Of a stretch of DNA of 64,000 bases, positions 16,752 through 25,389 are shown one piece after another (positions within the stretch are counted from its first letter, which is position 1; each line of letters begins with the position of its first letter). The DNA comes from an uncultured Clostridia bacterium (lineage in GTDB: Bacteria; Bacillota; Clostridia; Christensenellales; Borkfalkiaceae). The notes beneath the pieces were generated by a model. It was not told the origin of the DNA and made no database searches. It saw only the letters and a program-made list of their open reading frames with translations. The position numbers and the translations under genes were made by a program. The DNA lies in assembly GCA_947629575.1 (NCBI GenBank), contig CANREF010000002.1, positions 1 through 64,000 on the forward strand. Direction: 5' to 3'.

Positions 16752-17498
16752 TTAATCAATATTTTTGCCAATCGACTCTTCGTCAATGCGGGGATTGATA
16801 TATCTATCTTTTTTCTTTTTACGGAGATACCTAATTGCCTTTTGGGGACACCGATGATAGCAACCGAGGCACGCGACGCAACCATTGCCGAATGTGATTT
16901 TCCCATTCTCCATAGAAATATTCTGCGTAGGGCATAGCCCGACGCACTTTCCACACCCGATACAATCTTCCGAGACCGAAAACCGTTCCCCGATTAAATG
17001 CCAATTTGCCTTGTTCTTGTAATAAATCTTTTCTTTTGTCTTTTTCTCTCTCGGAAGTGTAGGTTCGCCGCGGGAAATTTTTGAAATGACCTTATCAATA
17101 CGCTTATCGGCACTGTCAAGTACACGCTTTAAGTAAAATTTCGGCACGGTAAATGTGAGCGTATAATTTTCGGGCATTTTTAACGCAAAAACGCCCTTCA
17201 CGTTCAGTCCTATTTGACGGGAATACGCATACACGAAATAATCCGCGCCGCCGATCATACCGCCATAGTTGAGGACAATAAACAGCTCTCTCTCATTGTC
17301 AAGGCGAGGCAAAAAATCATAAACGTGAACAGGCAGACCAAAGGAATAAATAGGCGATACGACGATGATTTTATCAAACTCGCTTCCGTTCCCCGTATAT
17401 GTAGGGATATAAATGATTTTGCCGCCCATTTTTTCGCGGATCATTTTAGAAATATACAGGCTGTTACCCGTCGAACTGAAATAAAATATACCTATCAT
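16752..17498 (-). CDS. flavodoxin/4Fe-4S ferredoxin fusion (EFR1 family)
   Basis: A 248-residue protein. The N-terminal flavodoxin-like domain opens with IFYFSSTGNSLYISKMI, whose STGNS loop binds FMN phosphate. The C-terminal 4Fe-4S pair is CIGCGKCVGLCP (about residues 183-194) and CVACLGCYHRCP (about 213-224). A putative intramolecular electron shuttle of anaerobes; partners unknown. It is distinctly more AT-rich than its surroundings, sits alone between repeats beside a tRNA, and is flanked by 31-bp direct repeats, which points to acquisition by transfer. Confidence 0.88.
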   Translation of the reverse strand: MIGIFYFSSTGNSLYISKMIREKMGGKIIYIPTYTGNGSEFDKIIVVSPIYSFGLPVHVYDFLPRLDNERELFIVLNYGGMIGGADYFVYAYSRQIGLNVKGVFALKMPENYTLTFTVPKFYLKRVLDSADKRIDKVISKISRGEPTLPREKKTKEKIYYKNKANWHLIGERFSVSEDCIGCGKCVGLCPTQNISMENGKITFGNGCVACLGCYHRCPQKAIRYLRKKKKDRYINPRIDEESIGKNID

Positions 17499-17578
17499 TT
17501 TATTCTACTCAAGAGCACGTCATAACTATACCATAAAACCGACGGAAAATCAAGTTCGTGCGAAGAGAAAAACGAAGT

Positions 17579-17609
17579 CCTTCCTTGTTTGGTGCCGTGA
17601 AGGGGTCGA
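17579..17609. repeat. 31-bp direct repeat, right copy
   Basis: Same sequence as 16284-16314 with a single T to G change, 1,295 bp away, on the far side of the repeats and the ferredoxin gene. Possible attachment-like boundary. Confidence 0.7.
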
Positions 17610-17635
17610 CGCCAAAGTGACATCTTGTTTTTTAC

Positions 17636-17664
17636 TTGACTTAGTGGCAGTTCTAAGTTATAAT
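17636..17664 (+). promoter_or_regulatory. sigma-A promoter of a small protein gene
   Basis: TTGACT (17636-17641), 17 nt, TATAAT (17659-17664). Confidence 0.75.
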
Positions 17665-17727
17665 GATAATACAGCGACAAATTTATCTCATATGGAAAAA
17701 CACTTGCCGCAAACGGAGGGGACGGCT

Positions 17728-17922
17728 ATGGCGAAGAATGTTTATTTTGACCCTTTTATGGGCAATAAAGGCAATCAAATGAAATATCGTGCCGACGTTG
17801 TAGAATCGCAACTCGAGCAAAACGACGCACATGCACGAGATATCATGGCGGCAGAAGAAGCGGAAGAGCAACGGAAAAAAGGAGGATTTTTCGCACGGCT
17901 CTTTCGCAAGAAAAATTCATAA
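17728..17922 (+). CDS. small hypothetical protein
   Basis: A 64-residue hydrophilic protein beginning MAKNVYFDPFMGNKGNQMKY. A central acidic, Ala/Glu-rich helix is followed by a basic amphipathic tail (GGFFARLFRKKNS) that could bind membrane or nucleic acid. I chose ATG 17728 because GGAGG lies 8 nt upstream; an earlier Met at 17692 lacks a ribosome site. It has its own promoter and a terminator, so it is probably a real single gene. No family recognised. Confidence 0.6.
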   Translation: MAKNVYFDPFMGNKGNQMKYRADVVESQLEQNDAHARDIMAAEEAEEQRKKGGFFARLFRKKNS

Positions 17923-17969
17923 AGAAGACGCCCTGAAAAAGGGGTCAAAATTGATTTTTTGCGGAATGC

Positions 17970-18004
17970 AAAGAAGGCGAGGGCGGTTTGGCCTCGCCTT
18001 CTTT
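17970..18004 (+). terminator. rho-independent terminator
   Basis: A 13-bp stem AAAGAAGGCGAGG/CCTCGCCTTCTTT with a 9-nt loop, after the small protein gene. Confidence 0.75.
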
Positions 18005-18112
18005 GTAGAAAAAGACCGACTTTACTCAGTTTGAATTAGGACGAAGGCGTGCCTTTCTATCGGTGCGCGTCATCTTCCGCGGAGGAGTTTTGCATAAAAT
18101 CTTGCCAAATGA

Positions 18113-18141
18113 TTGACTTTTCCCTCTTCATAGGGTATAAT
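18113..18141 (+). promoter_or_regulatory. sigma-A promoter of the polysaccharide operon
   Basis: TTGACT (18113-18118), 17 nt, TATAAT (18136-18141). It precedes the first of seven tightly packed same-strand genes. Confidence 0.8.
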
Positions 18142-18245
18142 CGGATTATCAACGTTTGGGATTTTACGGAAATTTTACAAAAAATCCGATTTTTGGGGAG
18201 AAATCGCCATTCGCGCAGTGCGTCGGCGAGGAGGAGGCTTGTATT

Positions 18246-18935
18246 TTGGAAGCGGGACAAGCCGTTGAAATAACGGAGAGCACCGCAAGTACCGTTCCGA
18301 AGATCAGGAGCGGGTTTCGTTATGCTTGCTATTGCTTTGTAAAACGGTCCTTCGACATCATATCTTCTCTGCTTGCGATCATCCTCCTCTCATGGCTCAT
18401 CTTGCTCTGTCTGCTTGTAAAATGGCTGGAGGACTTTCACAATCCCATCTACGTCTCCAAGCGGGTGGGGAAGAACGGAAAGATCTTTCGTTTTTACAAG
18501 ATCCGTTCAATGTGCAAGAATGCCGAGAAGATGAAGAAAGAGCTCATCGATAAGGGGTTCAACGAAGCCGATCCGCCCGCATTCAAGATGAAGAACGACC
18601 CGCGCATCACAAAAGTGGGAAGGTTTCTGCGCAAGACAAGTCTCGACGAGCTTCCCCAGCTTTTTAATATTCTGAACGGGACAATGAGTGTAGTCGGTCC
18701 TCGTCCGCCCCTTCCCGAGGAAGTGGCGGATTACACGGAATACCAGATGCACCGCCTCGACGTCAAGGGGGGACTTCTGTGCCTTTGGCAGATCCAAAAA
18801 AACCGCAATGCGCTCAGCTTCGACGAGTGGGTGCGCCTCGACTGCGAATATATCGAAAAACAGAGCGCGGCGCTCGATCTGAAGATCATCTTCAAGGGTT
18901 TTTTCATGGTGCTCTTTGACCACAGCGGAGAATAA
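18246..18935 (+). CDS. undecaprenyl-phosphate sugar phosphotransferase (priming enzyme)
   Basis: Transfers a sugar-1-phosphate to undecaprenyl phosphate, starting each polysaccharide repeat unit at the inner membrane. A hydrophobic segment at about residues 38-60 precedes the catalytic domain with FRFYKIRSM, GRFLRKTSLDELPQL and NGTMSVVGPRPPLP, the hallmarks of the WbaP/PglC-type family. I chose TTG 18246 because AGGAGGAGG sits 8 nt upstream; the frame stays open further upstream. First gene of the operon; the sugar added cannot be told. Confidence 0.92.
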   Translation: MEAGQAVEITESTASTVPKIRSGFRYACYCFVKRSFDIISSLLAIILLSWLILLCLLVKWLEDFHNPIYVSKRVGKNGKIFRFYKIRSMCKNAEKMKKELIDKGFNEADPPAFKMKNDPRITKVGRFLRKTSLDELPQLFNILNGTMSVVGPRPPLPEEVADYTEYQMHRLDVKGGLLCLWQIQKNRNALSFDEWVRLDCEYIEKQSAALDLKIIFKGFFMVLFDHSGE

Positions 18936-18936
18936 A

Positions 18937-19419
18937 ATGTGCGAAGAAACAGAAACGCATCCCAAACTGAAGATCTGTCTTGTCGGCTCAAGCGGCGGGC
19001 ACTTGGCTCACCTCTATGCCTTGAAGCCCTTTTGGGAACAGCACGACAGGTTTTGGGTGACATTCGATAAGGAAGACGCAAACAGCCTGCTCAAGGATGA
19101 GCGGCTCTATTATTGCTATTTCCCCACGAACCGAAATATAAAAAACCTTATCAAAAATACCAAACTTGCCAAAAAAATATTGGCAGAGGAAAAACCCGAT
19201 CTGATCATCTCTTCGGGAGCGGCGGTGGCAGTTCCGTTCTTTTACGTCGGCAAGCGCCGCTTTCACGCAAAACTCATCTATATCGAGGTGTTCGACCGCA
19301 TCCACAAGGGCACTCTCACCGGGAAACTCGTATACCGCATCTGCGATAAGTTTATCGTGCAATGGGAAGAACAAAAGAAGGTATACAAGAAGGCGATCAA
19401 CCTCGGTTCGATTTTCTGA
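18937..19419 (+). CDS. Alg14-like glycosyltransferase subunit
   Basis: A 160-residue protein like the membrane-anchoring partner of the two-subunit GT28 enzymes (Alg14, PssD, Cps14F). LVGSSGGHLAHL near the start and LIISSGAAVAVPF are characteristic. It should work with the Alg13-like product encoded 12 nt downstream to add the second sugar to the lipid-linked acceptor. ATG 18937 follows CGGAGAATAAA. Sugar specificity unknown. Confidence 0.87.
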   Translation: MCEETETHPKLKICLVGSSGGHLAHLYALKPFWEQHDRFWVTFDKEDANSLLKDERLYYCYFPTNRNIKNLIKNTKLAKKILAEEKPDLIISSGAAVAVPFFYVGKRRFHAKLIYIEVFDRIHKGTLTGKLVYRICDKFIVQWEEQKKVYKKAINLGSIF

Positions 19420-19431
19420 TAGGAGCAAGAC

Positions 19432-19926
19432 ATGATTTTTGTTACGGTGGGCACGCACGAGCAGCCTTTCGACCGTTTGATCGACGCAGTTGACGCCCTT
19501 GTTGCAAACAAAACCATTCAGGAAGAGGTGTTTGTCCAATACGGCTACAGCAAGACGCCCGTATACTGCGGCTCTTCTTCCATGCTCCCGTACGACGAGA
19601 TGGTGCGCTTCATGCGGGAAGCGCGGATCGTCATCACCCATGGGGGACCCTCGAGCTTTGTCATGTCCCTGCAAAACGGAAAAGTCCCGATCGTCGTTCC
19701 CCGCCAAAAGAAGTTCGGGGAGCACATCAACGATCATCAGCTCGAATTCTGCCGCGAAGTGGAAAAGAGGCAGAAGAACATTCTGGTCGTGGAAGATATC
19801 GACCGCTTAGGGGACGTCCTCACGAACTATGCCGCCTACACCGAAGACATAAGAACGAACGGTCTCGGGAACAATGCGGCGTTCGTGAAGAACTTTGAAG
19901 ATATCGCATATAAGTTATTCAGCTAA
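19432..19926 (+). CDS. Alg13-like glycosyltransferase catalytic subunit
   Basis: A 164-residue GT28 C-terminal domain. It begins MIFVTVGTHEQPFDRLI, and the donor-binding segment ITHGGPSSFVMSLQNGKVPI with PRQKKFGEHINDHQ matches Alg13/PssE/EpsF. It pairs with the preceding Alg14-like subunit. A GGAGCAAG ribosome site is present. Confidence 0.88.
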   Translation: MIFVTVGTHEQPFDRLIDAVDALVANKTIQEEVFVQYGYSKTPVYCGSSSMLPYDEMVRFMREARIVITHGGPSSFVMSLQNGKVPIVVPRQKKFGEHINDHQLEFCREVEKRQKNILVVEDIDRLGDVLTNYAAYTEDIRTNGLGNNAAFVKNFEDIAYKLFS

Positions 19927-19931
19927 CGTAA

Positions 19932-21170
19932 ATGAATACGGGAAAAATGGCACAATTTGATTTGGGAAAATTTCTCATCAAATATATTTGGGTCATCATA
20001 CTGCTTCCGAAGTACTTGCAGTTGGTGTTTCTCATTGCACTTTTTCTCTTCGCCGCGAAGAAAAATCTGCATACCGCCAGACGCTATCCCGCGTTCGTTT
20101 TTTTCTTTTTCGGCTTTTGCCTTTTACATTCCCTCTCTATTTTCGTCAACTTTTGCAGCGGGAACTACCCGACGGAGCGAATTCTTGCCGCGATCAATAC
20201 CAACTTGATCTGGTATGTGGCATTGGCGGCGTTTGTCCTCGTTTATTCCGCGCAGAAAACCGATCGGCGCATCTTGGGAAAATACGCCCTCATAAATCTG
20301 CTCATCTTGTTCGGCGTCTATCTCTTTGCAAGGATCACGGGGATATTGAAGATCAACTATCTTCTCGACAGCCGCTCCCTGTGGGATACCGACTTTATCA
20401 ACGAAGAGTTCACTCTGCGCTTTTGCGGACTGTTTGAATACAGCACTCTCGTGTCCTACTTCACCGTGCTCATGCTCCCGATGGCATATTGCTATCTGCA
20501 TGAAAAGCGCCACGGCATCTTTCTGATCTTACTGCTCTGCGCGCTCTGCTACGTTCCCGTCATCTCTTCGAACTCGAGAATGGGGATGATGATGCTCGCG
20601 GCCGAAAGTGTTGCGATCGTGCTCTTTGCGATCCATTCGCGCTACAAAAACCGCGCCGTTCTCTTCGAGCTCTTTCTCGCGCTCTCGGCGACGGTGCTCC
20701 TGTTGATCTTCGCGCCCAAGATCTTTGCCATGATCGATTCCATGATCTGGATGAGGGCGGAGAGCACGAACACGCGCCTTGCGCTCTATATGGAGAGTAT
20801 TTCCATCGCATGGAAGAATTCGCCCTTCATCGGCATGGGGATCAAGGACTGGTTCGGCGTCATTCCCTTGGGCTCGCACAGCACCTATGTCGGCGTCTTT
20901 TATAAGACGGGGCTGTTCGGGTGCGCCTTCTTCCTGCTCGCTCTCTTTGGCATGGTCGCCGAGCAGTTGAGAGCCGTAAAGCGCAAGAACAGCCCATTTG
21001 CCAAGCTGAACTTTATTTGTACGCTCATCTTCCTCGTCATGCTGCTGACGGAAGATCTCGACGGAGTGAATTGGCTGATCGTCTTGTTCTTCGTGGGCGA
21101 AGCGATGAATGTGCAAAGAATCGAACAAGGAGAGACGAAATGTGTGCAAATGGTAAAGGCGACATGTTGA
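19932..21170 (+). CDS. Wzy-type polysaccharide polymerase (O-antigen ligase superfamily)
   Basis: A 412-residue integral membrane protein with about 10-11 predicted segments and a large outer loop near residues 265-320 (AESTNTRLALYMESI, FIGMGIKDWFG, HSTYVGVFYKTG). The H-S-x-Y-x-x-x-x-x-x-x-G pattern is typical of O-antigen polymerase/ligase families. It is predicted to join repeat units on the outer face. Position in the operon supports the call. Its end overlaps the next gene by 31 nt. Confidence 0.78.
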   Translation: MNTGKMAQFDLGKFLIKYIWVIILLPKYLQLVFLIALFLFAAKKNLHTARRYPAFVFFFFGFCLLHSLSIFVNFCSGNYPTERILAAINTNLIWYVALAAFVLVYSAQKTDRRILGKYALINLLILFGVYLFARITGILKINYLLDSRSLWDTDFINEEFTLRFCGLFEYSTLVSYFTVLMLPMAYCYLHEKRHGIFLILLLCALCYVPVISSNSRMGMMMLAAESVAIVLFAIHSRYKNRAVLFELFLALSATVLLLIFAPKIFAMIDSMIWMRAESTNTRLALYMESISIAWKNSPFIGMGIKDWFGVIPLGSHSTYVGVFYKTGLFGCAFFLLALFGMVAEQLRAVKRKNSPFAKLNFICTLIFLVMLLTEDLDGVNWLIVLFFVGEAMNVQRIEQGETKCVQMVKATC

Positions 21171-21937
21171 AGCTGTTTGTTGTCACACATAAAAAGGTAA
21201 CCTCCCTCCCGCAAGACAGGACCTTGATCGGGGTCGGGCAAAACAGCGGGGAATGCGGCGCGCCCTATACGGACGCAACGGGACAAAATATTGCGGAGAA
21301 GAACAGTTCCTTCTGCGAATTGACCGCCTTATATTGGATCTGGAAGAACTGCGACGCCGAATATGTCGGTCTGGAACATTACCGCCGTTTTTTTTGCAAG
21401 AAAAGGTTTCTCGCCTTCTTCCGCAGATCGAAGGCGCTTGAGAAAGAGGAGATCTTAAAGAAGTTCGAGGGGCACGAGATCTTGTTGCCCCGAAAGGTCC
21501 GCCTGCTCAAGTCTGTTTATCGCAACTATTCCGCGGCGCATTTCAAGCAGGATCTCGACCTCTGCCTCGATATCATCAGAGCCGATCATCCCGAATACGC
21601 CGGGGACTGCGAGCGCGTCATGAAGGGACATACCGCCAGCATGTATAACATGTTCGTCATGCGAAAAAAAGACATGGACGAATACTGCGAATGGCTGTTC
21701 GATATCCTCTTCAAGGCGGAAGAGAAGATCGACCTTAAAAACAGAAACAAATATCAATGCAGAGTGTTCGGATTCTTATCCGAAAGGCTGTTCAATGTGT
21801 GGCTCTGTCACAGGGGGCTTATAGCTTGCTATGCGCCCGTTTATGACAGGGAGCAGATCCCTTTCCTCAAAAAGGCGAAAGGGGCGATGAGAAGACTGTC
21901 GGGAAGCATGAAAAGGAACAAATATGGCAAAGTATGA
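21140..21937 (+). CDS. DUF4422 glycosyltransferase
   Basis: A 265-residue protein with LKLFVVTHKK at the start, SFCELTALYWIWKN and VGLEHYRRFF, the hallmarks of DUF4422 proteins found in capsule clusters and related to galactosyltransferases. MYNMFVMRKKDMDEYCEWLF is another family segment. I chose ATG 21140 after AAGGAG; a much longer open frame upstream is only the shadow of the polymerase gene. Donor sugar unknown; with glf next door, a galactose form is plausible (inference). Confidence 0.85.
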   Translation: MCANGKGDMLKLFVVTHKKVTSLPQDRTLIGVGQNSGECGAPYTDATGQNIAEKNSSFCELTALYWIWKNCDAEYVGLEHYRRFFCKKRFLAFFRRSKALEKEEILKKFEGHEILLPRKVRLLKSVYRNYSAAHFKQDLDLCLDIIRADHPEYAGDCERVMKGHTASMYNMFVMRKKDMDEYCEWLFDILFKAEEKIDLKNRNKYQCRVFGFLSERLFNVWLCHRGLIACYAPVYDREQIPFLKKAKGAMRRLSGSMKRNKYGKV

Positions 21938-23036
21938 TTTTTTGATCGTGGGAAGCGGGCTCTACGGAGCGACTTGCGCCCATGAATTGACCAAGAAGGG
22001 CTACCGCTGTCTGGTGCTCGAACGCCGCTCGCATATCGGCGGAAATGTCTATACCGAGAATATCGAGGGGATCAATGTCCATAAGTACGGGGCGCACATA
22101 TTCCACACTTCCGACAGAGAGATTTGGGACTATGTGAACGGCTTCGCCCAATTCAACCGCTTCGTCAATCAACCAATCGCGCGCTATCATGACGAATGCT
22201 ACAATTTGCCCTTCAATATGAACACCTTTTCCAAACTTTGGCGGGATGTCTTTACCCCCGAAGAGGCGCAAAAGAAGATAGAGGAGGAGAGGCGCGCGAA
22301 CTATTCCTCAGAGCCCAAAAATTTGGAAGAGCAAGCGATCAACCTCGTGGGCAAAACGATCTATGAAAAGCTGATCAAGGGTTATACCGAGAAGCAGTGG
22401 GGGAGACCCTGCGCGGAGCTGCCCCCGTTTATCATCAAGCGCCTTCCCGTGCGGTTTACATATGATAACAACTATTTCAACGACACCTATCAAGGGATAC
22501 CGATCGGGGGATACACGCAGATCGTCCGCAAAATGCTGGAGGGTTCGGACGTGCTCCTCGGCTGCGACTATACGGAGCACAGCAAGGAATTCGAAGGGTG
22601 CGCAAAGAGAATCATCTACACGGGCGCTATAGACCGCTTTTTCGGATATGCTTACGGGGAGTTGGAATACCGTTCCGTCCGCTTCGAGACGCAGATCTTG
22701 GATACCCCCAACTATCAGGGCAACGCCGTTGTGAATTATACTTCGGCCGACGTCCCTTATACCCGCATCATCGAGCACAAGCACTTTGAATTCGGCACGC
22801 AGGAAAAGACGGTCGTTTCAAAGGAATATCCGCTGAAATGGAAGAGGGGGGACGAACCCTATTATCCCGTCAACGACCAAAAAAATATGAGCCTGTATCA
22901 ACGCTACCGCGAGGAAGCTGACCGGCTCGGAAATGTGCACTTCGGCGGCAGGCTCGGCGAATACCGCTATTTCGATATGCACGTTGTGATCAAAAATGCC
23001 CTTGAATTTGTAGGTAAGATCCCCGAAAAATCATGA
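21924..23036 (+). CDS. glf: UDP-galactopyranose mutase
   Basis: FAD enzyme that interconverts UDP-galactopyranose and UDP-galactofuranose. The N-terminal dinucleotide motif VGSGLYGATCA, then LVLERRSHIGGNVYTE, HKYGAHIFHTSD, and FNDTYQGIPIGGYT are diagnostic. Its 370-residue length is normal. It indicates that the polymer made by this operon contains galactofuranose. It overlaps the previous gene by 14 nt and the next by 4 nt. Confidence 0.96.
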   Translation: MAKYDFLIVGSGLYGATCAHELTKKGYRCLVLERRSHIGGNVYTENIEGINVHKYGAHIFHTSDREIWDYVNGFAQFNRFVNQPIARYHDECYNLPFNMNTFSKLWRDVFTPEEAQKKIEEERRANYSSEPKNLEEQAINLVGKTIYEKLIKGYTEKQWGRPCAELPPFIIKRLPVRFTYDNNYFNDTYQGIPIGGYTQIVRKMLEGSDVLLGCDYTEHSKEFEGCAKRIIYTGAIDRFFGYAYGELEYRSVRFETQILDTPNYQGNAVVNYTSADVPYTRIIEHKHFEFGTQEKTVVSKEYPLKWKRGDEPYYPVNDQKNMSLYQRYREEADRLGNVHFGGRLGEYRYFDMHVVIKNALEFVGKIPEKS

Positions 23037-23995
23037 ACAGTAAGCTGGCGATCGCCATTCCGACATACAACCGTCCCAATAACATCAAGCGGATCATCGA
23101 CAGCCTTCTCGCGCAGGAGGCTCTGTCTTTCGACCTCACCGTCTGCATCTTCGACAGCAGTGAGGACGACTTGACGCAGGAGGCGGTGCGCTCTTATCGG
23201 AATGACCGCATCCGCTACGAACGGATGGATCCTTCCTTCGACGTAGACGAAAAGACGCTGCGCGCGGTCAAGGAGGTCGACGCCGATTTCGTTTGGCTCT
23301 GCGGAGACAGGTACATTCCTCAGGTTAAAAATGTATTCGAAAAAATCGACTTTGAGGGACGGGAGGATGAGATCATCGCCCTGTACGACAGCCGTTGGAA
23401 GCCCCAGCACAACTTCTACCGCAAGAATATTTCTTCGGAAAGCTACTCATCGGCCGCGGAGTTTGCCGAACTTCATTTTTGGCAGTTGATCTTGTACGGC
23501 GGGTCGATCTGCAAGAGGGAACTGCTCGATCTTATCGACGTGGAGAGCTGCGTTGCGGATTTCAATAAAACGGGATTTATCTATCCCTGCGCCCTGCTCT
23601 CGTATGCCCACGGCCCTTTTTCGTGCAGTGAGGGGATCTTTTTGGACGTGATCGGCGGGGAGTCCTCCGGCTGGATCAATCAAAAGACAGCGATCAAGAT
23701 ATGGACGGAAAATTTATGCACGGCGCTTGAGAAAATGCAGCCCCGCCTCGGGGAAGAAGTCTGCCGTTCGATCGTCTCCACCACAGGGAAACGAACGGGT
23801 TTTTTGACCGCAAAGGGGCTCATGCGCCTGAAGTGCTCGGGGAATTATAACAAAAAGATATATAAGGAATATCGCAACAGCATACGGCTGTGCCGCGCAT
23901 GTTCCGCCTTCTCCGCCAAGTTCCTGGCGTATCTCCCCGACTTTCCCTTTGTACTGCTCAGAAAGATTTACAGACGCCTGAAGGGAAAAAACTGA
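23033..23995 (+). CDS. family 2 glycosyltransferase
   Basis: A 320-residue GT-A enzyme starting LAIAIPTYNRPNNIKRIIDSL, with a CIFDSS segment and DADFVWLCGDRYIP where the metal-binding acidic motif usually lies. The C-terminal third is basic (LLRKIYRRLKGKN) and may contact the membrane. It is the last gene of the operon, overlapping glf by 4 nt, and could be the galactofuranosyltransferase, but nothing in the sequence proves it. Confidence 0.85.
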   Translation: MNSKLAIAIPTYNRPNNIKRIIDSLLAQEALSFDLTVCIFDSSEDDLTQEAVRSYRNDRIRYERMDPSFDVDEKTLRAVKEVDADFVWLCGDRYIPQVKNVFEKIDFEGREDEIIALYDSRWKPQHNFYRKNISSESYSSAAEFAELHFWQLILYGGSICKRELLDLIDVESCVADFNKTGFIYPCALLSYAHGPFSCSEGIFLDVIGGESSGWINQKTAIKIWTENLCTALEKMQPRLGEEVCRSIVSTTGKRTGFLTAKGLMRLKCSGNYNKKIYKEYRNSIRLCRACSAFSAKFLAYLPDFPFVLLRKIYRRLKGKN

Positions 23996-24029
23996 GGCGG
24001 CTCTTCTATTTATAAAAGGAATATGCAAC

Positions 24030-24060
24030 AAAAAAAGCACGGGTCTCCCGCGCTTTTTTT
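24030..24060 (+). terminator. terminator of the polysaccharide operon
   Basis: AAAAAAAGC-A-CGGG/CCCG-C-GCTTTTTTT with a TCT loop and one mismatch, ending in a long T-run. Confidence 0.85.
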
Positions 24061-24090
24061 GTGCTATCTTTCCACCTTGTCCCATATATA
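24061..24090 (+). promoter_or_regulatory. possible sigma-E-like promoter of the spoIIIA operon
   Basis: GTGCTATC (24061-24068), 14 nt, CATATATA (24083-24090) resembles the Bacillus sigma-E pattern at the -10 (CATA). Weak match; placed here mainly because it lies between a terminator and spoIIIAA. Confidence 0.3.
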
Positions 24091-24097
24091 TAGAGCG

Positions 24098-24934
24098 ATG
24101 CTGGAATATCTTCCGCCCCGCCTCATGGAAGGGGTGCGTCACATCGACCTCAACCGCCTGAGCGAACTGCGGATAAGGGCGGAAAAACCTCTCCGCGCCC
24201 TTTACGACGGCAAATTTGTCTTTCTCGGGCGCTTTGGGATCTGTTCCGCACGCAGTGCGCTCTTGCCCACGGCGGAAGAGATCGAAAAGACCCTCTTCGC
24301 CGCAAGCGGGTTTTCCATTCATTCTGTGGAAAACCAACTTCGGCAGGGGTTTTTGACGTGTGCGGACGGAGAACGCATCGGGATCGCGGGCTCTTATGTC
24401 TATGACGGCGGGAAGGTGCTCTCCGTTCACTCCGTCACTTCCCTGTGCATCCGTGTTCCGCACGAGATCCGCGGCTGTGCGGAAGAGATCTACGGGCGCT
24501 GTTTTCGCGAGGGACTTTGTTCGCTCCTTCTGCTTGCGCCGCCGGGGGAGGGAAAGACGACTCTCCTGCGTGATCTCACGCGGCTCGTCTGCGAGCGGAT
24601 GGAGAGCAACGTCCTCGTGTGCGACGAGAGGGGGGAACTCTCGGCGGGGGAGCTCGGCAGCAGCGCCGACTGTATGCGCTTTGCCGATAAACTCACCGCC
24701 TTTACCGCCGGGATACGCGCCATGCGCCCCGATCTCATCGTCACGGACGAGCTTCTTCCCGAAGACTATGACGCCGTTCGGCGGGCGGTGGAGAGCGGGA
24801 TCAGAGTGTTCGCCTCCGCCCATCTCCTGCAATACGGCGACGTTCCGCAAAAGCTGTTCTCGAAATATGTGATCTTGAGCGGGCTCGGGAAAATCGGCAG
24901 TATCTGCGATGAAAGGGGGGAATTATGTGGCTGA
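24098..24934 (+). CDS. spoIIIAA: stage III sporulation protein AA (ATPase)
   Basis: Type II/IV secretion-like ATPase of the SpoIIIA-SpoIIQ channel joining mother cell and forespore. Walker A is PPGEGKTTLLRDL at about residues 147-159. A Walker B-like VLVCDERGEL and MRPDLIVTDEL follow. I chose ATG 24098 (278 residues); the frame is open further upstream through a terminator. It overlaps spoIIIAB by 10 nt. The operon order AA to AH is intact. Confidence 0.95.
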   Translation: MLEYLPPRLMEGVRHIDLNRLSELRIRAEKPLRALYDGKFVFLGRFGICSARSALLPTAEEIEKTLFAASGFSIHSVENQLRQGFLTCADGERIGIAGSYVYDGGKVLSVHSVTSLCIRVPHEIRGCAEEIYGRCFREGLCSLLLLAPPGEGKTTLLRDLTRLVCERMESNVLVCDERGELSAGELGSSADCMRFADKLTAFTAGIRAMRPDLIVTDELLPEDYDAVRRAVESGIRVFASAHLLQYGDVPQKLFSKYVILSGLGKIGSICDERGELCG

Positions 24935-25389
24935 AATTGCTCTTGGCGGGACTTTCCGTCGCCTTCTGCACCCTTTTGGGGTATCTTGCCGCCGAAAAAT
25001 ACCGCGCACGGAAGCGCTTCTTCACCGCCATGAATACCTTCAACGAAAAGTATCTCTCCGAGCTGCGCTTTTCCCGTAAGCCGCTGCCCGTCTTCCTCAA
25101 GGAAAATCATTTTTCGGGAGAATTCGCAACCATGCTGACGAGCTATTCCGAACGAAAGACGGACGTCGAACGCTATTTTTTGACCGCCGAGGAGCGCCAG
25201 CAGGTAAAAAATTATTTTGAAATGCTCGGGAGGGGGGATTCCCACACGCAGAGCGGGTTCTTCGAGGCCCAGCAGCCGCAACTCGCCGAGGCGCAAAAAA
25301 GCTGTGAAAAGGAGGCAAAGGAAAGAGGAGCGCTCTACCTGAAGCTCGGTCTTTTGGCGGGGTTTGCCTTCGTCATCCTCATTCTGTAA
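24925..25389 (+). CDS. spoIIIAB: stage III sporulation protein AB
   Basis: A 154-residue protein with an N-terminal membrane helix (LLLAGLSVAFCTLLGYLAAEKY) and a C-terminal one (LKLGLLAGFAFVILIL); a T2S GspF-like core lies between. Conserved pieces are SELRFSRKPLPVFLKE and the C-terminal CEKEAKERGALYLKLG. It is a component of the forespore feeding-tube complex in the mother-cell membrane. Its stop codon overlaps spoIIIAC by one base. Confidence 0.92.
   Translation: MWLKLLLAGLSVAFCTLLGYLAAEKYRARKRFFTAMNTFNEKYLSELRFSRKPLPVFLKENHFSGEFATMLTSYSERKTDVERYFLTAEERQQVKNYFEMLGRGDSHTQSGFFEAQQPQLAEAQKSCEKEAKERGALYLKLGLLAGFAFVILIL

Larger units (their letters stand above)
17923..18245. other. gene-free stretch with terminator and promoter
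   Basis: Contains the terminator at 17970-18004, the promoter at 18113-18141 and a leader of about 100 nt before the priming transferase. I see no tRNA, conserved riboswitch or convincing small ORF here. Confidence 0.6.
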
